Shown: positions 35,861 to 45,645 of the stretch, piece by piece | Numbering within the stretch: position 1 is the stretch's first letter | How the letters are laid out: the number at the start of each line of letters is the position of its first letter | Assembly: GCF_007752535.1 (NCBI RefSeq) | Contig: NZ_CP036426.1 | Location: 1,612,001-1,676,000, forward strand | DNA: 64,000 nucleotides | Direction of reading: 5' to 3' | Origin: Tautonia plasticadhaerens | GTDB lineage: Bacteria > Planctomycetota > Planctomycetia > Isosphaerales > Isosphaeraceae | Notes under the pieces: model-generated | Told to the model about the DNA's origin: nothing | Databases searched by the model: none | The model's input: only the letters and a program-made list of their open reading frames with translations | Translations under genes and position numbers: made by a program

Positions 35861-36666
35861 ATGGACACACGAGCCGCCTACCCGAGTGACCTGACCCGCG
35901 ACGAGTGGGCCCAGGTCGAACGCGTCATCCCGGCCCCGAAGCCCGGCGGCCGCCCCGCCAAGCACGACCGCCGCGAGATCGTCGACGGCCTGCTGTACGT
36001 CGCCCGCACCGGCTGCCAGTGGCGGGCCATGCCCCACGACCTGCCCCCCTGGGCCACCGTGTACTGGTACTTCCGCATCTGGAAGCGGGACGGCACCTTC
36101 GATCGCCTGATGGACCTGCTCCGCGGCGACGTGCGCCAAGCCGAGGGCCGGCAGCGGCAGCCCTCGGCGGCGATCCTCGACAGCCAGTCGGTGAAGACGA
36201 CGGGAAGGGGGGGCCCCGCGGCTACGACGCGGGCGAGCAGGTCCACGGCCGCAAGCGGCACATCCTCGTGGATGCGCTCGGCCTGATCCTCGCGGTCGTG
36301 GTCCACGCCGCCGACATCCAGGACCGCGACGGGGCGCGGCTCGTCCTGGAGCCGCTGCGCCGCCGCTTCATGCGCCTGCGGACGATCGTCGCCGACTCGG
36401 TCTACAACGGCGGGATCGCCGAGTGGGTCGCCTCGCTGCGCCCCCGCAACAAGCGCCGCCTGGAGATCAGGGCGAAGGAGCCGGGGGCCAAGGAGTTCAA
36501 GCCCATCCCGCTCCGCTGGCGGGTGGAGCGGACGTTCGCCTGGCTGGGGCGGAGCCGCCGCCTCAGCAAGGACTATGAGGCGACGACGGCCAGCAGCGAG
36601 GCGTTCATCAAGCTGGCGATGATCCATCTGATGGCTCGGCGGCTGGCCAGGAATCTGGGGAAGTGA
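35861..36666 (+). CDS. IS5-family transposase (IS1031-like), frameshifted
   Basis: Frame 1 (ATG 35861) has YPSDLTRDEWAQVERVIPAP, GLLYVARTGCQWRAMPHDLP and AILDSQSVKTTG, the first catalytic Asp. Near 36210, in a run of seven Gs (aagggggggcc), the homologous reading moves to the frame GYDAGEQVHGRKRHILVDAL, with Asp in IVADSVYNGG and the Glu region WRVERTFAWLGRSRRLSKDY. Many IS5 elements use frameshifting at such G/A runs, so activity is not excluded. Confidence 0.85.
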
Positions 36667-36685
36667 AGGCTTTCCCAACAGGCTG

Positions 36686-36775
36686 TGAGGTCGCGGAAGA
36701 CGGCTGGACGAGAAGGCGAGGAAAGCTGAGTCCGATGCGCTTCAATGAGGCCGCGACCCTGAGGTCGCGGAAGAC
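36686..36775 (-). CRISPR. CRISPR array remnant B (leader end): one full and one partial repeat, one spacer
   Basis: The full repeat is at 36739-36775, identical to remnant A but on the opposite strand. The spacer is 36702-36738 (37 bp). The partial repeat at 36686-36701 keeps 16 bases and was cut by the IS5 element, whose TGA target duplication lies within it. By the inferred repeat direction, the first repeat next to the leader is the one at 36775. Confidence 0.82.
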
Positions 36776-36900
36776 TGGCGGTGCCCGAGAGCTTTGTTGG
36801 GCGGTGGGTTACGATCAGACTTGCGAGCGGTTCACAGAATTTGCTGATTGGCACAGCTAACTCCGATGAACGAGGTCACGAAAACAGTTGCCGCAAAACA
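36776..36900 (-). promoter_or_regulatory. Probable CRISPR leader
   Basis: This stretch lies upstream of the first repeat in the inferred transcription direction. It is clearly richer in A and T than its surroundings (for example CGCAAAACAAATTGG and CACAGAATTTGCTGATT), as leaders usually are. No gene is seen in it. The assignment depends on the repeat orientation being right. Confidence 0.4.
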
Positions 36901-36907
36901 AATTGGC

Positions 36908-37855
36908 TCATGGGGCCGAATCCATGCTCGGGGGTCTCCCCAGCAGGACTCGCAGGAATTCATCGGTGACGGACTTAATCTCGAACCCCCACTGGAAGAC
37001 CGCCTGATACCGGGCCAGGTACCACTCGCTCACGCCGTAGAACCGCCTCAGGAAGTCCCGGGCGTGTGTCCAGATCCCCTCCTGCGTGTCGCAGTGCACC
37101 TCGCGGACCCCGTCCCCGTCGTCGTCCCGCGCCCAGGTGGACTTCGGCCCCCAATGGTCCACCGTCACGCGCACCCGCCCCATCCGGGGCAAGCCGTTGT
37201 ACCCCTTCCACTCGTCGGTGTCGACCACCGTCCCCTCCAACGTCGCGCAGTCGATGACCTCCTCCAACTCCGCCGCGTTGGCGTGACCCAGGACCTCCGA
37301 GCGGAATTCACCCGACCGCCGCCCGACCACGCCGGCGATCGGCGGGCGGTCATCGGCGAAGGTGCCGTGCCCGCGGCGGCGATTGGCCCGCCGCCGCGGC
37401 GGGTCGGCCGGGTCGCGATGCGGGATGCCTTTCTTCCCCCGCGTCCTGATCCATCTCGTCGGCCTCGACCACGGCGTCATCCAGCGGGTTGCGGTCCAGC
37501 CCGAGCCGGGCGTTGTCCTGGAGCCGGCGCCGCAGCTCCAGCAGGTGCTTGCGGTCGCAGCCCGGCTCGCGCGCCATCCGGGCGGTGGGCTCGCCCGTGG
37601 CGACGCCGTGGAGGATCAGCAGCAGTTGGCCGGGGCGGGGGTGCGTCCCCTGCAGGGCGGCCCCGGTCCAGGCGTTGAAGACCCGGCCGCGATGACCGCA
37701 CTGGTACTCCAGGACCGGCTCCCGGTGGCGGCTGTGGATGCCCAGCCGCTCCCGTCGGCCGCACCTGGGGCAGGCCAACCCCCCGGGGTGCAGCAGTTCG
37801 ACCAGCTTGCGGTAGCAGGCGTCCTCGTCCAGGAAGTCGATCAGGGGAGGTCCAT
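36908..37855 (-). pseudogene. IS1595-family transposase, frameshifted
   Basis: The N-terminal part has a zinc ribbon (ACPRCGRRERLGIHSRH, QCGHRGRVFNAWTGAALQG) and the first Asp region DDAVVEADE. The second part, in another frame, has GEFRSEVLGHANAAEL, VVDTDEWKGYNGLPRMG (Asp) and HCDTQEGIWTHARDFLRRFY, the C-terminal catalytic region of ISXO2-like proteins. A further base change close to the ATG at 37855 breaks the start. At least two frame changes make it inactive. Confidence 0.82.
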
Positions 37856-38074
37856 GGCGGGGCCCTCCGCGTGATGCGACGGATCTCCCTCGATGCGAAC
37901 GCCTTCGGAAACGGTCGTCAAGATGCCGGGCACGGATTCGGCCCCATGAGCCACTTCCGGTTATAGCCCCCGCCCCATAAGCCGCACCCGTTCCCGCCCA
38001 GCCAGAGGACGGGAATCAGCAGGGATTCCGTGCGTCATCTCCTTGGAGACGGCAATCCTTAGCATGCAATTTTT

Positions 38075-39451
38075 CTGCTTATCACGGATTTCGGGGAGCC
38101 CTGCGATCCCCTCCGAGTGAGGCCGAGATCAGCAGGTTCTGGAGCCAGTCGGGGTGATACCGCTTCCCGTTGAGCCGTTCCGCCGGGCTCCTCAACTCGG
38201 GGGTCTCTCGGACCGTCCAAGGGCACATCGGGGCGAAGTTGTGGATCAACGCCCAACCTCGCAACCCCTGCTCAGCCGCTGCCGATTTGCCGTGCAGTTG
38301 CTGCGTGCAGGACAGGTGGCAGTCGAGCCGTCGCAACAGCCGGTCCACCGGGTTGCTCGTCCGAGGGCAGCCGGGATGGGCGTAGGCCAGGGCGAACGCC
38401 TCGCGCTCCTCGCACAGTGACAGCACCTTCTCCCGCACGATCGGCTTGTCGATGTGCTTCGGGGCCCCCTCCCGCAGCCGGCGAAGCCGTTGCGAGAAGG
38501 TGCGGGCATCCGGGGCGTGATACGCACCCCAGACCCGCCCCCGGAGGGCATCGAAGGTCTCCTTCAGGTGCTTGGCCCGCTCCCGGATCTCCAGGGACGC
38601 ATGGAGGAAGCAGAGGATGATCGTCGCCCCCTGGAACAACGCCCGCCAGGCCGCCTGCGTGGCGGCCCAGCCGTCGGTGTTGACCGTCCGGGGCCGGTAC
38701 TCCGGGTCCAGGTCCCGGACCCCATCCCGGGACACGCCGTAGGCCCTCGTCAACTCGTCCTGATCCGCCTTCTCGGCCAACGCCAGGCCCAGGCAGCACT
38801 CGCCGCCGGCGGTGGCCGCCAGGTAGACCTCCTCGCCGGCCAAGGTCGTGTGCTTCTCGTCGGCGACCAGATGACCGGGCAACCGCTCCGGTCCCTTGAC
38901 CGTGGCCCCCACCAGGCCGGATCGGCCAAGCGTGCGTCCCAGGCGATGCCAGTACATCGGGCCCCGCCCGAAGACCTCGGTCAGGGCCCAGTCAGGGACG
39001 GCGAACTTGCGGAGAAAAGGGGGGCCTGCACGTCCTCGGTGTGGGCGGTCAGCTACGGCATCAAGAACGACGGTCGGACCAGGGAGCTCTGGCCGTCGCG
39101 GAGGTCGATCCGCCGGAGCCTCCAGCCGGCCTTGCGGGAGGTGTAGGTGTCCTTCATGCGATAGCCCCGCCGGATCTCGGATGGGAACAGTTCCGGATGG
39201 GCTTCGATCTGCTGGCCCAGATACTCCCGGAACCGCTCGGCATCGCCTGCGATCTGCTCATACTTCTGCGGGGCGCGGGGGATACAGATGGCCTTCTGTC
39301 CCCGGAGGGGCGGGGACGTGGGGTCGGCTGCCGGCATGGCGTCGTCCCTGCTGATGGCTCACGAGGCGGAGATCCGTGACCCTCAGCATAGCCGCTGTCG
39401 GACGGGCTGACATGGACATCCGCTTCCATCCCCCAAATCCGTGATAAGCAG
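38075..39451 (-). mobile_element. Insertion sequence of unassigned DDE family with 8-bp target duplication
   Basis: Inverted ends CTGCTTATCACGGATTTCGG at 38075 and CTGCTTATCACGGATTTGGG (complement) at 39451. An 8-bp direct repeat CAATTTTT flanks it (38067-38074 and 39452-39459). The size is 1,377 bp. An 8-bp duplication is known for IS256/Mutator-like and a few other families. Confidence 0.82.
38082..39337 (-). pseudogene. Transposase of the 8-bp-TSD element, stop plus frameshift
   Basis: Part 1 (39337 to 39053) reads KAICIPRAPQKYEQIAGDAE and KDTYTSRKAGWRLRRIDLRD, then meets a TAG. Homology continues as KFAVPDWALTEVFGRGPMYW after a base change near 39015, and then runs openly with HLVADEKHTTLAGEEVYLAA, RTVNTDGWAATQAAWRAL, ATIILCFLHASLEIRERAKH and NPVDRLLRRLDCHLS. 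The two Asp motifs and FLHASLEIRERA resemble Mutator/IS256-type enzymes only loosely. I cannot name the family. Confidence 0.65.
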
Positions 39452-40484
39452 CAATTTTTTCCGTTCCGAGGGGCGTTGTTGCACGAAGGGGCTCGCCTGG
39501 CCGATGGACTCCCGTATACTTCGGCATGAGCCAGACCCGCACCCCTTGCCGAACTCGTCGTCCTCGCCAATCGTCCGCTCGCCAGGCCACCGAGAAGGCC
39601 GTCTACCGCATCCGCAACTGGCGGGAATACAACCAAGCCCTCGTCAACCGGGGCTCGCTGACCGTCTGGGTCGATCAAGAGGCCCTCGACGCCTGGCTCT
39701 ACCGGGGTCCGAATCGGTGGGGAGCCCAGTACATCTGCAGCGATGCGGCCATCCGGTGCCTGCTGACGCTCCGGGCCGTCTCCCACCTTCCCCTGCGGGC
39801 CACCCAGGGCATGGCCGCCTCGATCTTCGAGCTGATGGGCCTGGACCTGGAGGTGCCCCACTACAGTACCCTCTCCCGTCGGGCCGTCGAACTGGCGGTG
39901 GGCCTGGCCCGCAAGAGCGAGGGGCCGCTGCATCTCGTCCTCGACAGCACGGGGCTGAAGGTCTACGACGAGGGGGAGTGGAAGGTCCGCAAGCACGGCT
40001 ATTCGAAGTGGCGGACGTGGCGGAAGCTGCACCTGGCCATCGAGGCCGAGACCCATGGGATCCAGGCGGCGATGGTGACCGAGGCCGGGGTCGATGACGC
40101 CGAGATGGTCGAGCCGCTGCTCAAGCCGATCGACCGGGAGATCGCCGCTGCGGCGGGCGACGGGGCCTACGACAAGCGGAAGGTCTACCGGGTGCAGGAG
40201 CACCGCACGGGGACGATCCTGATCCCGCCGAGGAGCAATGCCAGGATCTGGAAGCACGCCGATGCGCCCGGTCCGCCATTGGCCCGTGACGAGAACCTGC
40301 GTGCGATCCGACGTTCCGGTCGCAAGGCGTGGAAGCGGGAGTCCGGTTACCACATGAGGTCGCTGGCCGAGACGGGGGTCTGTCGGATGAAGGTGATCTT
40401 CGGCGATCATCTGGCCAGCCGGAGGCCGGAGTGTCAGGTGACCGAGGGTGCGATCCGGGGCCGGGCGTTGAACGTCATGACTCA

Positions 40485-41628
40485 TACGGATTCCGGAGTT
40501 TATGTTCGTGGTGCGACGTATGGCGCCGCGCAGGTCGAGCGGATCAGTCTCGGCACCAGGCACACCGCCCGCTAGGCTGCGACCGCCGCCTCAGCCAACG
40601 CTTCGTAGTCCCGGTACACCCGCAGCGACCAGTAGTGGCTCCGAAGGTAGTGTCACAGGTCCTCTACTGGGTTCAGCTCCGGGGCGTACGGCGGCAGCTC
40701 GATGATCGTGACGTTCGGCGGCACGTCCACCGCCTCGCCGGTGTGGAAGCCGGCCCGGTCCCGGATCAGTACGGCGTGGACGCCGGGCGCCAGCCGCCCC
40801 GACAGCTCGCGCAGGAAGCGGTTGATCGTCGGCACGTCGAGCCGCGGCATCACTAGCCCGACCGCCTGGCCGCTGCCCGGGCAGGCGGCCGTCAGGACGT
40901 AGCACCACTCGTACTCGGTCTGCCGCACGCCGCGCGGCCGGCTGCCGCGGCGGGCCCAGACGCGCATCAGCGTCCCCTGCCGGCCGAAGCGGGCCTCGTC
41001 GGCGAACCAGACCTCGACCCGCTCGCCCGGGTGCCGCCGCTTGATGTGGCCGATGCGACGGCGGATCCCCTTTTGACGCGAGCCTGGGCCTCGGGGTCGG
41101 ACTTGCAGTGCGCCGGCCGCGGCACCGGCGGCTTGTAGCCGATCCGATGAAGCAGGTCGTAGGTCGCCTGGCGGCCCGGTTCGACGCCGAACTCCTCGCG
41201 GAGGATGCGGCGGACCTCCGGCCCGCGGAGGGTACAGACGCCGTCGGCCGGGGTGGGCCCGGCGTCGAGCCGGGCCCGCAGCCGCTCGGCCGTCTCCGAG
41301 CCGACCCGCGGCCTCGGGCCGCGGCCGCCGCGGTCGGCGAGGGCGTCGGGCCCCTCCTCGTTGTAGCGGCGGACCCACTTCTGCACCGCCCGCTCGGTGC
41401 AGCCCAACGCCGCGGCGATGGTCGGGGCGGTGGCGCCCTCGACGGCCAGGGTCACGGCGCGGAGGCGTCGCCAGAGCGAGGCGCGTCGCTGGCGGTCGGT
41501 CAGCTCACGCAGTTGCTCGGGAGTGTGGTGGGGCTCGACGTGCATGGTGCGTGCTCCTAAGGGTCCCTACGGTGATGGAAGGACGAGGCGCAACCGGCAT
41601 GCCACGAACGAAAACGACGGAAGGCGTA
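40485..41628 (-). mobile_element. IS630-like element 4, with 3-bp TCA duplication
   Basis: 1,144 bp. Imperfect inverted ends: TACGGATTCCGGAGTTTATG at 40485 and TACGCCTTCCGTCGTTTTCG (complement) at 41628, sharing about 20 of the first 28 positions. TCA is repeated at 40482-40484 and 41629-41631. Removing the element with one TCA restores the IS903 reading frame exactly. A TA-only duplication, the IS630 rule, would not restore it. Confidence 0.85.
40572..41545 (-). pseudogene. IS630-like transposase 4, frameshift and in-frame stop
   Basis: Part 1 (ATG 41545) has RRASLWRRLRAVTLAVEGAT and the helix-turn-helix IAAALGCTERAVQKWVRRYN. Near 41070 the reading passes to another frame with RVEVWFADEARFGRQGTLMR (Asp), AVLIRDRAGFHTGEAVDV (Asp) and YAPELNPVEDL (Glu). 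It then meets TGA where related proteins have Trp, and the true end HYLRSHYWSLRVYRDYEA follows to 40572. The stop removes about 26 residues. Confidence 0.85.
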
Positions 41629-44064
41629 TCACCTCGGGATGCCGCAGAGCGTGCGGGTGGCGTAGGCCGATCCAAGCCGGGAGACTCCCCGCAACTACAC
41701 TCTCCGTGCAACAACGCCGTTCCGAGGCGTGACCCCAACGACACCGGCGGCGGCCCGAGGACCAACACCTTCATCTCGATCGAGACGATCATCGATCCCT
41801 GAGGAGTCCTCACGGTCGCACCCGGGCTCCGGAATCGACGATCGCCGATCGCCGAGCCCTCAAGGCCCACCATCCAACTCAATTCGGGTCGCCGATCAGG
41901 ATGAATCCGGCCCAGTCGTGCGGGTGCTCGAACGGGTGTGCCGACCCCGCCACCCCGGCCACGGGTCGCTCGCCGCGGCTCGCGTCGGACTCGTCTAGCT
42001 TCAACCGCTTCAGCTCCGCCTCCGCCCGCTCAACGTCCAGCCCGCGCAGCCACTGCTTCGCCTCGTGCAGGGCCTCGGCTTTCGCCATCGGCCCGGGCAG
42101 GCCGTCGCGGCGGCCGAGCAGGTTGGTGTAGAAGCGGCTCATCAGGAGCGTTGTCGAGCGGTCGGGCACCTCCCAGAGGCTCAGGACCAGGCGCCTGGCC
42201 CCCTTACGAACAATGCCTGCGAGAACCCCAGGTATCCCTCTCCCCCGGCGTAGCGTCCCAGCCCCGTCTCGCAGGCAGACAAGACGACCAGGTCGGCGTC
42301 GAGGTCCCAGGTGTTCACGATCTGCTCGGCCGTGATCGAGCCGTCGGCCTCCATCGCCAACGGTTCGGCCGATCCGTCCGGCTCGGGGGCCAGCCGGATC
42401 GCCGAGCTCATCGCCACGTGCGGGTTCGTCTTCCCGTGCGCCGCGAAGTGGAGATACCGTAAGCCCTTCAATGCGCCCGACCGCGCCAGCCCCTGCACGG
42501 CCGGCTCGGTGGCCCGCTCGCCGAGCAGGATCGTCGCGTGGCCGTCGGGGAAGAGCCCACTGATCAGCTCGACCTCGCGCCTCGTGCCGGGTAGCCGCGC
42601 CAGGGATTCGCCTCGCGTAAGAGGCTTGAGCACTTCCCCCGCTGCCCGCTGGGCCAAGACGACCTCGGCCGCTGGGCGGCTCGGGTCGTGGTTGATGCCC
42701 AGCTCCCCGGCGGCCACCTCGATCTCGCGGACCTCGCCGTTGCGCCATAGCTTGACCGGGATCCGCGTCGCCCCTTCCTCGGCAGGGACCGTCTTCAGGT
42801 CGGCGCCCGAGTTCAGGACGACGCCGTTGTACGCCAGCAGCGCGTCGCCCACCTTGATGCCGAAGAGGTCGGCATTGGCGCTCGGATCGACGGCCAGAAT
42901 GGCGATCCCGTGGTCGGGAGGCGTGGGCGGCTCCGCGTCCGGCTCGGCCAACGGATAAGTCGGATCGCCCAGCGCCAGCAGCTTCGGCCCTCCGGACTCC
43001 TCTTGGCCCTGTGGTTCAACCAGCATGGCGAACATTGAGCCCGACGGCGCATAGCTGACCACGAACTGTTTCGCCCACTCCGGCCCGGCCGCCAGCAGTG
43101 CCTCGACGGGCACCCCGGCCATCGCCGCCGACGGCAAGACGATCAAGTGCCGCACGCCCTCCAGACGCGGCCGAAGCGGCGCGATCCGCTGTCGCGCGAG
43201 CGACCCCGCGGGCTCACGCCAATCGGGCGAGTCGCTCCGAATCGCCTCTCGCAGCGCCTCGGGACGCCCGTCATCCTCCTTGGTCTAGCTTGGGCCGGCT
43301 CCCGTGCCCGGGGTGTGTATCCAGATTGGATCGCCCTCGCGTCGGACCACGCAGGCCCAGTGATAGGCCGAGCGGTCGCGGCCCTGCGGTCCCTTCGGGT
43401 CTACGTCCACCCACCCGACCAGCGCCGTATCGGCCGGCAGGGTGGCGCGGATTTCGTCGAGGGGGGTGGGCGAGCCGGCGAACTCCCGTACTGATCGTTC
43501 AGCTCATTCTCCAGAGCCACGTATTGGCTATGAAGGATGCTGTGCCGCTCACGCAGGTCGTTGAATCGACGATCCTCGTCCTGACTACGGCTTGTTCTCG
43601 CCGATGCCCGCCCGATCTGCTCATCGAGCGCCTGGAGCTGGCCGCGCAGGTCGGCCTCGTGTCGTCGCTGGTCGACGGTCAGGGGCCGGAACTGCCGCGC
43701 GGATAGGTCATCCAGCAGGCCCCGAGCCAGGTCGGCCTCCCAGTTCCGCCAGGCGTCCAGCGGCTCACCTAGCTGGGCCAAAGCCACGGCAAGCGCGGAT
43801 CGAGCGGATGTGTCCCGCCCCAAGGCTCGCTCGAGGCCGCTCGCGCCGCCAGCGGATCGGCTCCCCTCGACGCCGGCCACGGCGGACTTCCAGTATGCGA
43901 TGTCCTCACTGGGCCGATCCTGGAGGTCCAGGTAGAGGGCGAGACGCCCGTGGCTCCGGGCCGTGACAGGATGGTCGGCGCCCAGGGCCTTGAGGTTGAT
44001 CGCGACCACCTTCCGGAGCATCAACTCGGCCTCGACGTATCTGCCCTGAGGCACCAGAAAGAAG

Positions 44065-45278
44065 CTACGTCTTCCGTGGCCTGCCTCGCTTACGAGGGAT
44101 CTTCACGAACCACTTCTCAAGCGACGGCAGGCGGATCACCTCGGCCTCCAACGCCTCCATCTCCTCGGGCTTCAGCCTGACCCCCTTGGCGTAGGTCGTC
44201 TCCACCAGGCTGACCACCGGGTGCTTCCGCTTCCAGGTCATCGATCGGGCGAATCCCAACACCGCCTCCACCGAGTCCAGCAGCGACCCGTTCCAGTGCA
44301 TCTCCAGCACGCCCCAGCACCGCTCGATCGGGTTGTACTTGCTGTGGTACGGCGGGTAGTACGCCAACTGCACCACCAGGCGATACTTGCGGGCGAAGGC
44401 CACGATCCGCTTGAGGAACTGGCTCCGCCGGCTGTGGTTCTCCGGGCCGTTGTCCAGGTTGATCACCAGCGTCTTGACCCGCAGGAACCGCAGGCGGACG
44501 CCCTCCCACCATTGCTCCAGGCGATCGGCGATGAAGTCGCTGGTGACCTTCGACCGGGCCATGTACAGCCACAGGTCGTCGTGCTCGGGCAGGAAGATGC
44601 CGAAGGGGGTCAGCGTCGCCACGGGCTTGAAGTCGTGATCCGCCGCCTTCGTGCCGGTCCGGCTCCGGCCCCGCCGTGAGAAGGGGCCGACATGCACCGT
44701 CGCCTTGGCGTCGATCGAGAGCCGCAGGGTGCCCCTGGCCCGATCCGCCTCGGGGTTGACCGCCTTCAGTTGATCGAAGATGGCATCGGTCTGCGGGACT
44801 CTTTTTGGGGGCGGCACTTGGCCACCCTGGAGAGGCGATAGCCCAGCAGGTTCAGCTTGGTGTTGATGGTCTGCTGGGTGGGCAACTCCTCGTCGGTGTA
44901 GCCCTTCGTGGCGATCAACTGGCGTCGGACCTCGGCGGCACTGATCCGGGTGAAGAGCCCCTTGGTCTGGAACTTGGGGTCGGCCTGGCTCTGCCCGTCG
45001 GCGATGCTGCGGATGTCATCGAGGAGTCGGGGCAAGTGCTCCTCGGCGGGCTTGCGACGGCGGGCCGAGAAGGCGTCCACGCAGGTCATGCCCGAGCGGA
45101 GTTCGTGCGTGCCCTTGCGGATGGTCTCCCGGCACCAGCCGAGATGCTCCTGGGCCCAGCGTTGTCCACCCCGCCCCATCGCTGCGACGGTCTTGGCCAT
45201 GAAGACTCGCTTCGGACTGCCCTTGAGGGCCTTGGCGGCATCGATGAGGACGGGGATCATCTCGGGGCTGGGCCGCAT
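44065..45278 (-). CDS. ISAzo13-family transposase in two frames
   Basis: Frame 1 (ATG 45278) has AKTVAAMGRGGQRWAQEHLG and AAEVRRQLIATKGYTDEELP. At CCCCCAAAAAGA near 44810 it passes to the frame TDAIFDQLKAVNPEADRA, TLRLSIDAKATVHVGPFSR (Asp), TLVINLDNGPENHSRRSQFL (Asp) and YHSKYNPIERCWGVLEMHW (Glu). This is the Rhodopirellula-type ISAzo13 enzyme. The A5G run is a plausible slippery site, so the break may be programmed. Confidence 0.87.
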
Positions 45279-45328
45279 CTGCGTATCTCCTTGATCTCCT
45301 GGTGCGAAGGTCTCAGGATACGGAAGAG
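44069..45328 (-). mobile_element. ISAzo13-family element inside the CHAT gene
   Basis: The ends are approximate: GTCTTCCGTGGCC near 44069 and the complement CTCTTCCGTATCC near 45328, matching at CTTCCGT and a few more bases. No target duplication can be found in the flanks, consistent with a deletion next to the insertion. Confidence 0.65.
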
Positions 45329-45645
45329 TTTTGTCCTTTCAATCCCCTAACGCGTTGAGCGTCCGCGTCGGCGAGCTGTTTCGGGGCCGGGGCTGAGGGC
45401 GGGTCCTGTGCAGGGGCCGGACCAGAGGACCAGGAACCCAGTGCCAAGATCAGTGCCGACCACCCGCGTAGGCTGTACCTGGAAGTCGGAGCGAAGTGCC
45501 ACAACATCGCGGAGGCTCCTGGTGCAAGGTTTGGGGGGACTCCCTCAAGTAGCGAACCAGACGGGCGAGAGAGTTCGTCCGTGTGTCGACCTCGTGGCAA
45601 GGATGGTGGCCCCGAAGACTCGGCCCCCCACGAAGATGGGGACGA

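Larger units (their letters stand above)
34590..36685 (+). mobile_element. IS5-family (IS1031-like) element with a nested IS630
   Basis: Ends CAGCGTGTTGGGAAAGCG at 34590 and the complement of CAGCCTGTTGGGAAAGCC at 36685. The 3-bp duplication TGA is at 34587-34589 and 36686-36688, fitting the TNA rule of the IS1031 group. The right TGA lies inside a CRISPR repeat. A complete IS630 (34615-35848) is inserted just after the left inverted repeat. Confidence 0.87.
39526..41665 (+). pseudogene. IS903-group transposase, C terminus displaced by a nested element
   Basis: From ATG 39526: NWREYNQALVNRGSLTVWVD, DSTGLKVYDEGEWKVRKHGY (first Asp), AAAAGDGAYDKRKVYRVQEH (second Asp) and KAWKRESGYHMRSLAETGVC with the Glu region. 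The native reading ends ALNVMTHLGMPQSVRVA. The first part of that ends at 40484 and the last part is found at 41632-41665. With the insert present, translation instead runs to 40575, adding a foreign tail of about 30 residues. Only the last dozen residues are lost, so some activity might remain. Confidence 0.9.
39472..41718 (+). mobile_element. IS5-family (IS903-like) element with a nested IS630-like element
   Basis: Ends GGCGTTGTTGCACG at 39472 and CGTGCAACAACGCC at 41718. A perfect 9-bp duplication GTTCCGAGG lies at 39463-39471 and 41719-41727, as expected for the IS903 group. The 1,144-bp insert at 40485-41628 splits its transposase near the C terminus. Without the insert the element is about 1.1 kb, the normal size. 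Confidence 0.93.
41879..45507 (-). pseudogene. Exported TPR-PDZ-CHAT protein gene, heavily degraded
   Basis: The start (45507) encodes a signal peptide (TSRYSLRGWSALILALGSWS). An ISAzo13 element follows at about 45328-44069. After it come one TPR unit (GRYVEAELMLRKVVAINLKA) and a coiled region, then a frame change near 43490 and a TAG near 43288. The CHAT domain has a PDZ-like insert (DPSANADLFGIKVGDALLAY) before the catalytic His (LHFAAHGK) and Cys (VVLSACETG). A further frame change near 42220 precedes the end, DWAGFILIGDPN. CHAT is a caspase-like protease fold. Most TPR units expected for the family are absent, so the IS insertion was probably accompanied by a deletion. Confidence 0.85.
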
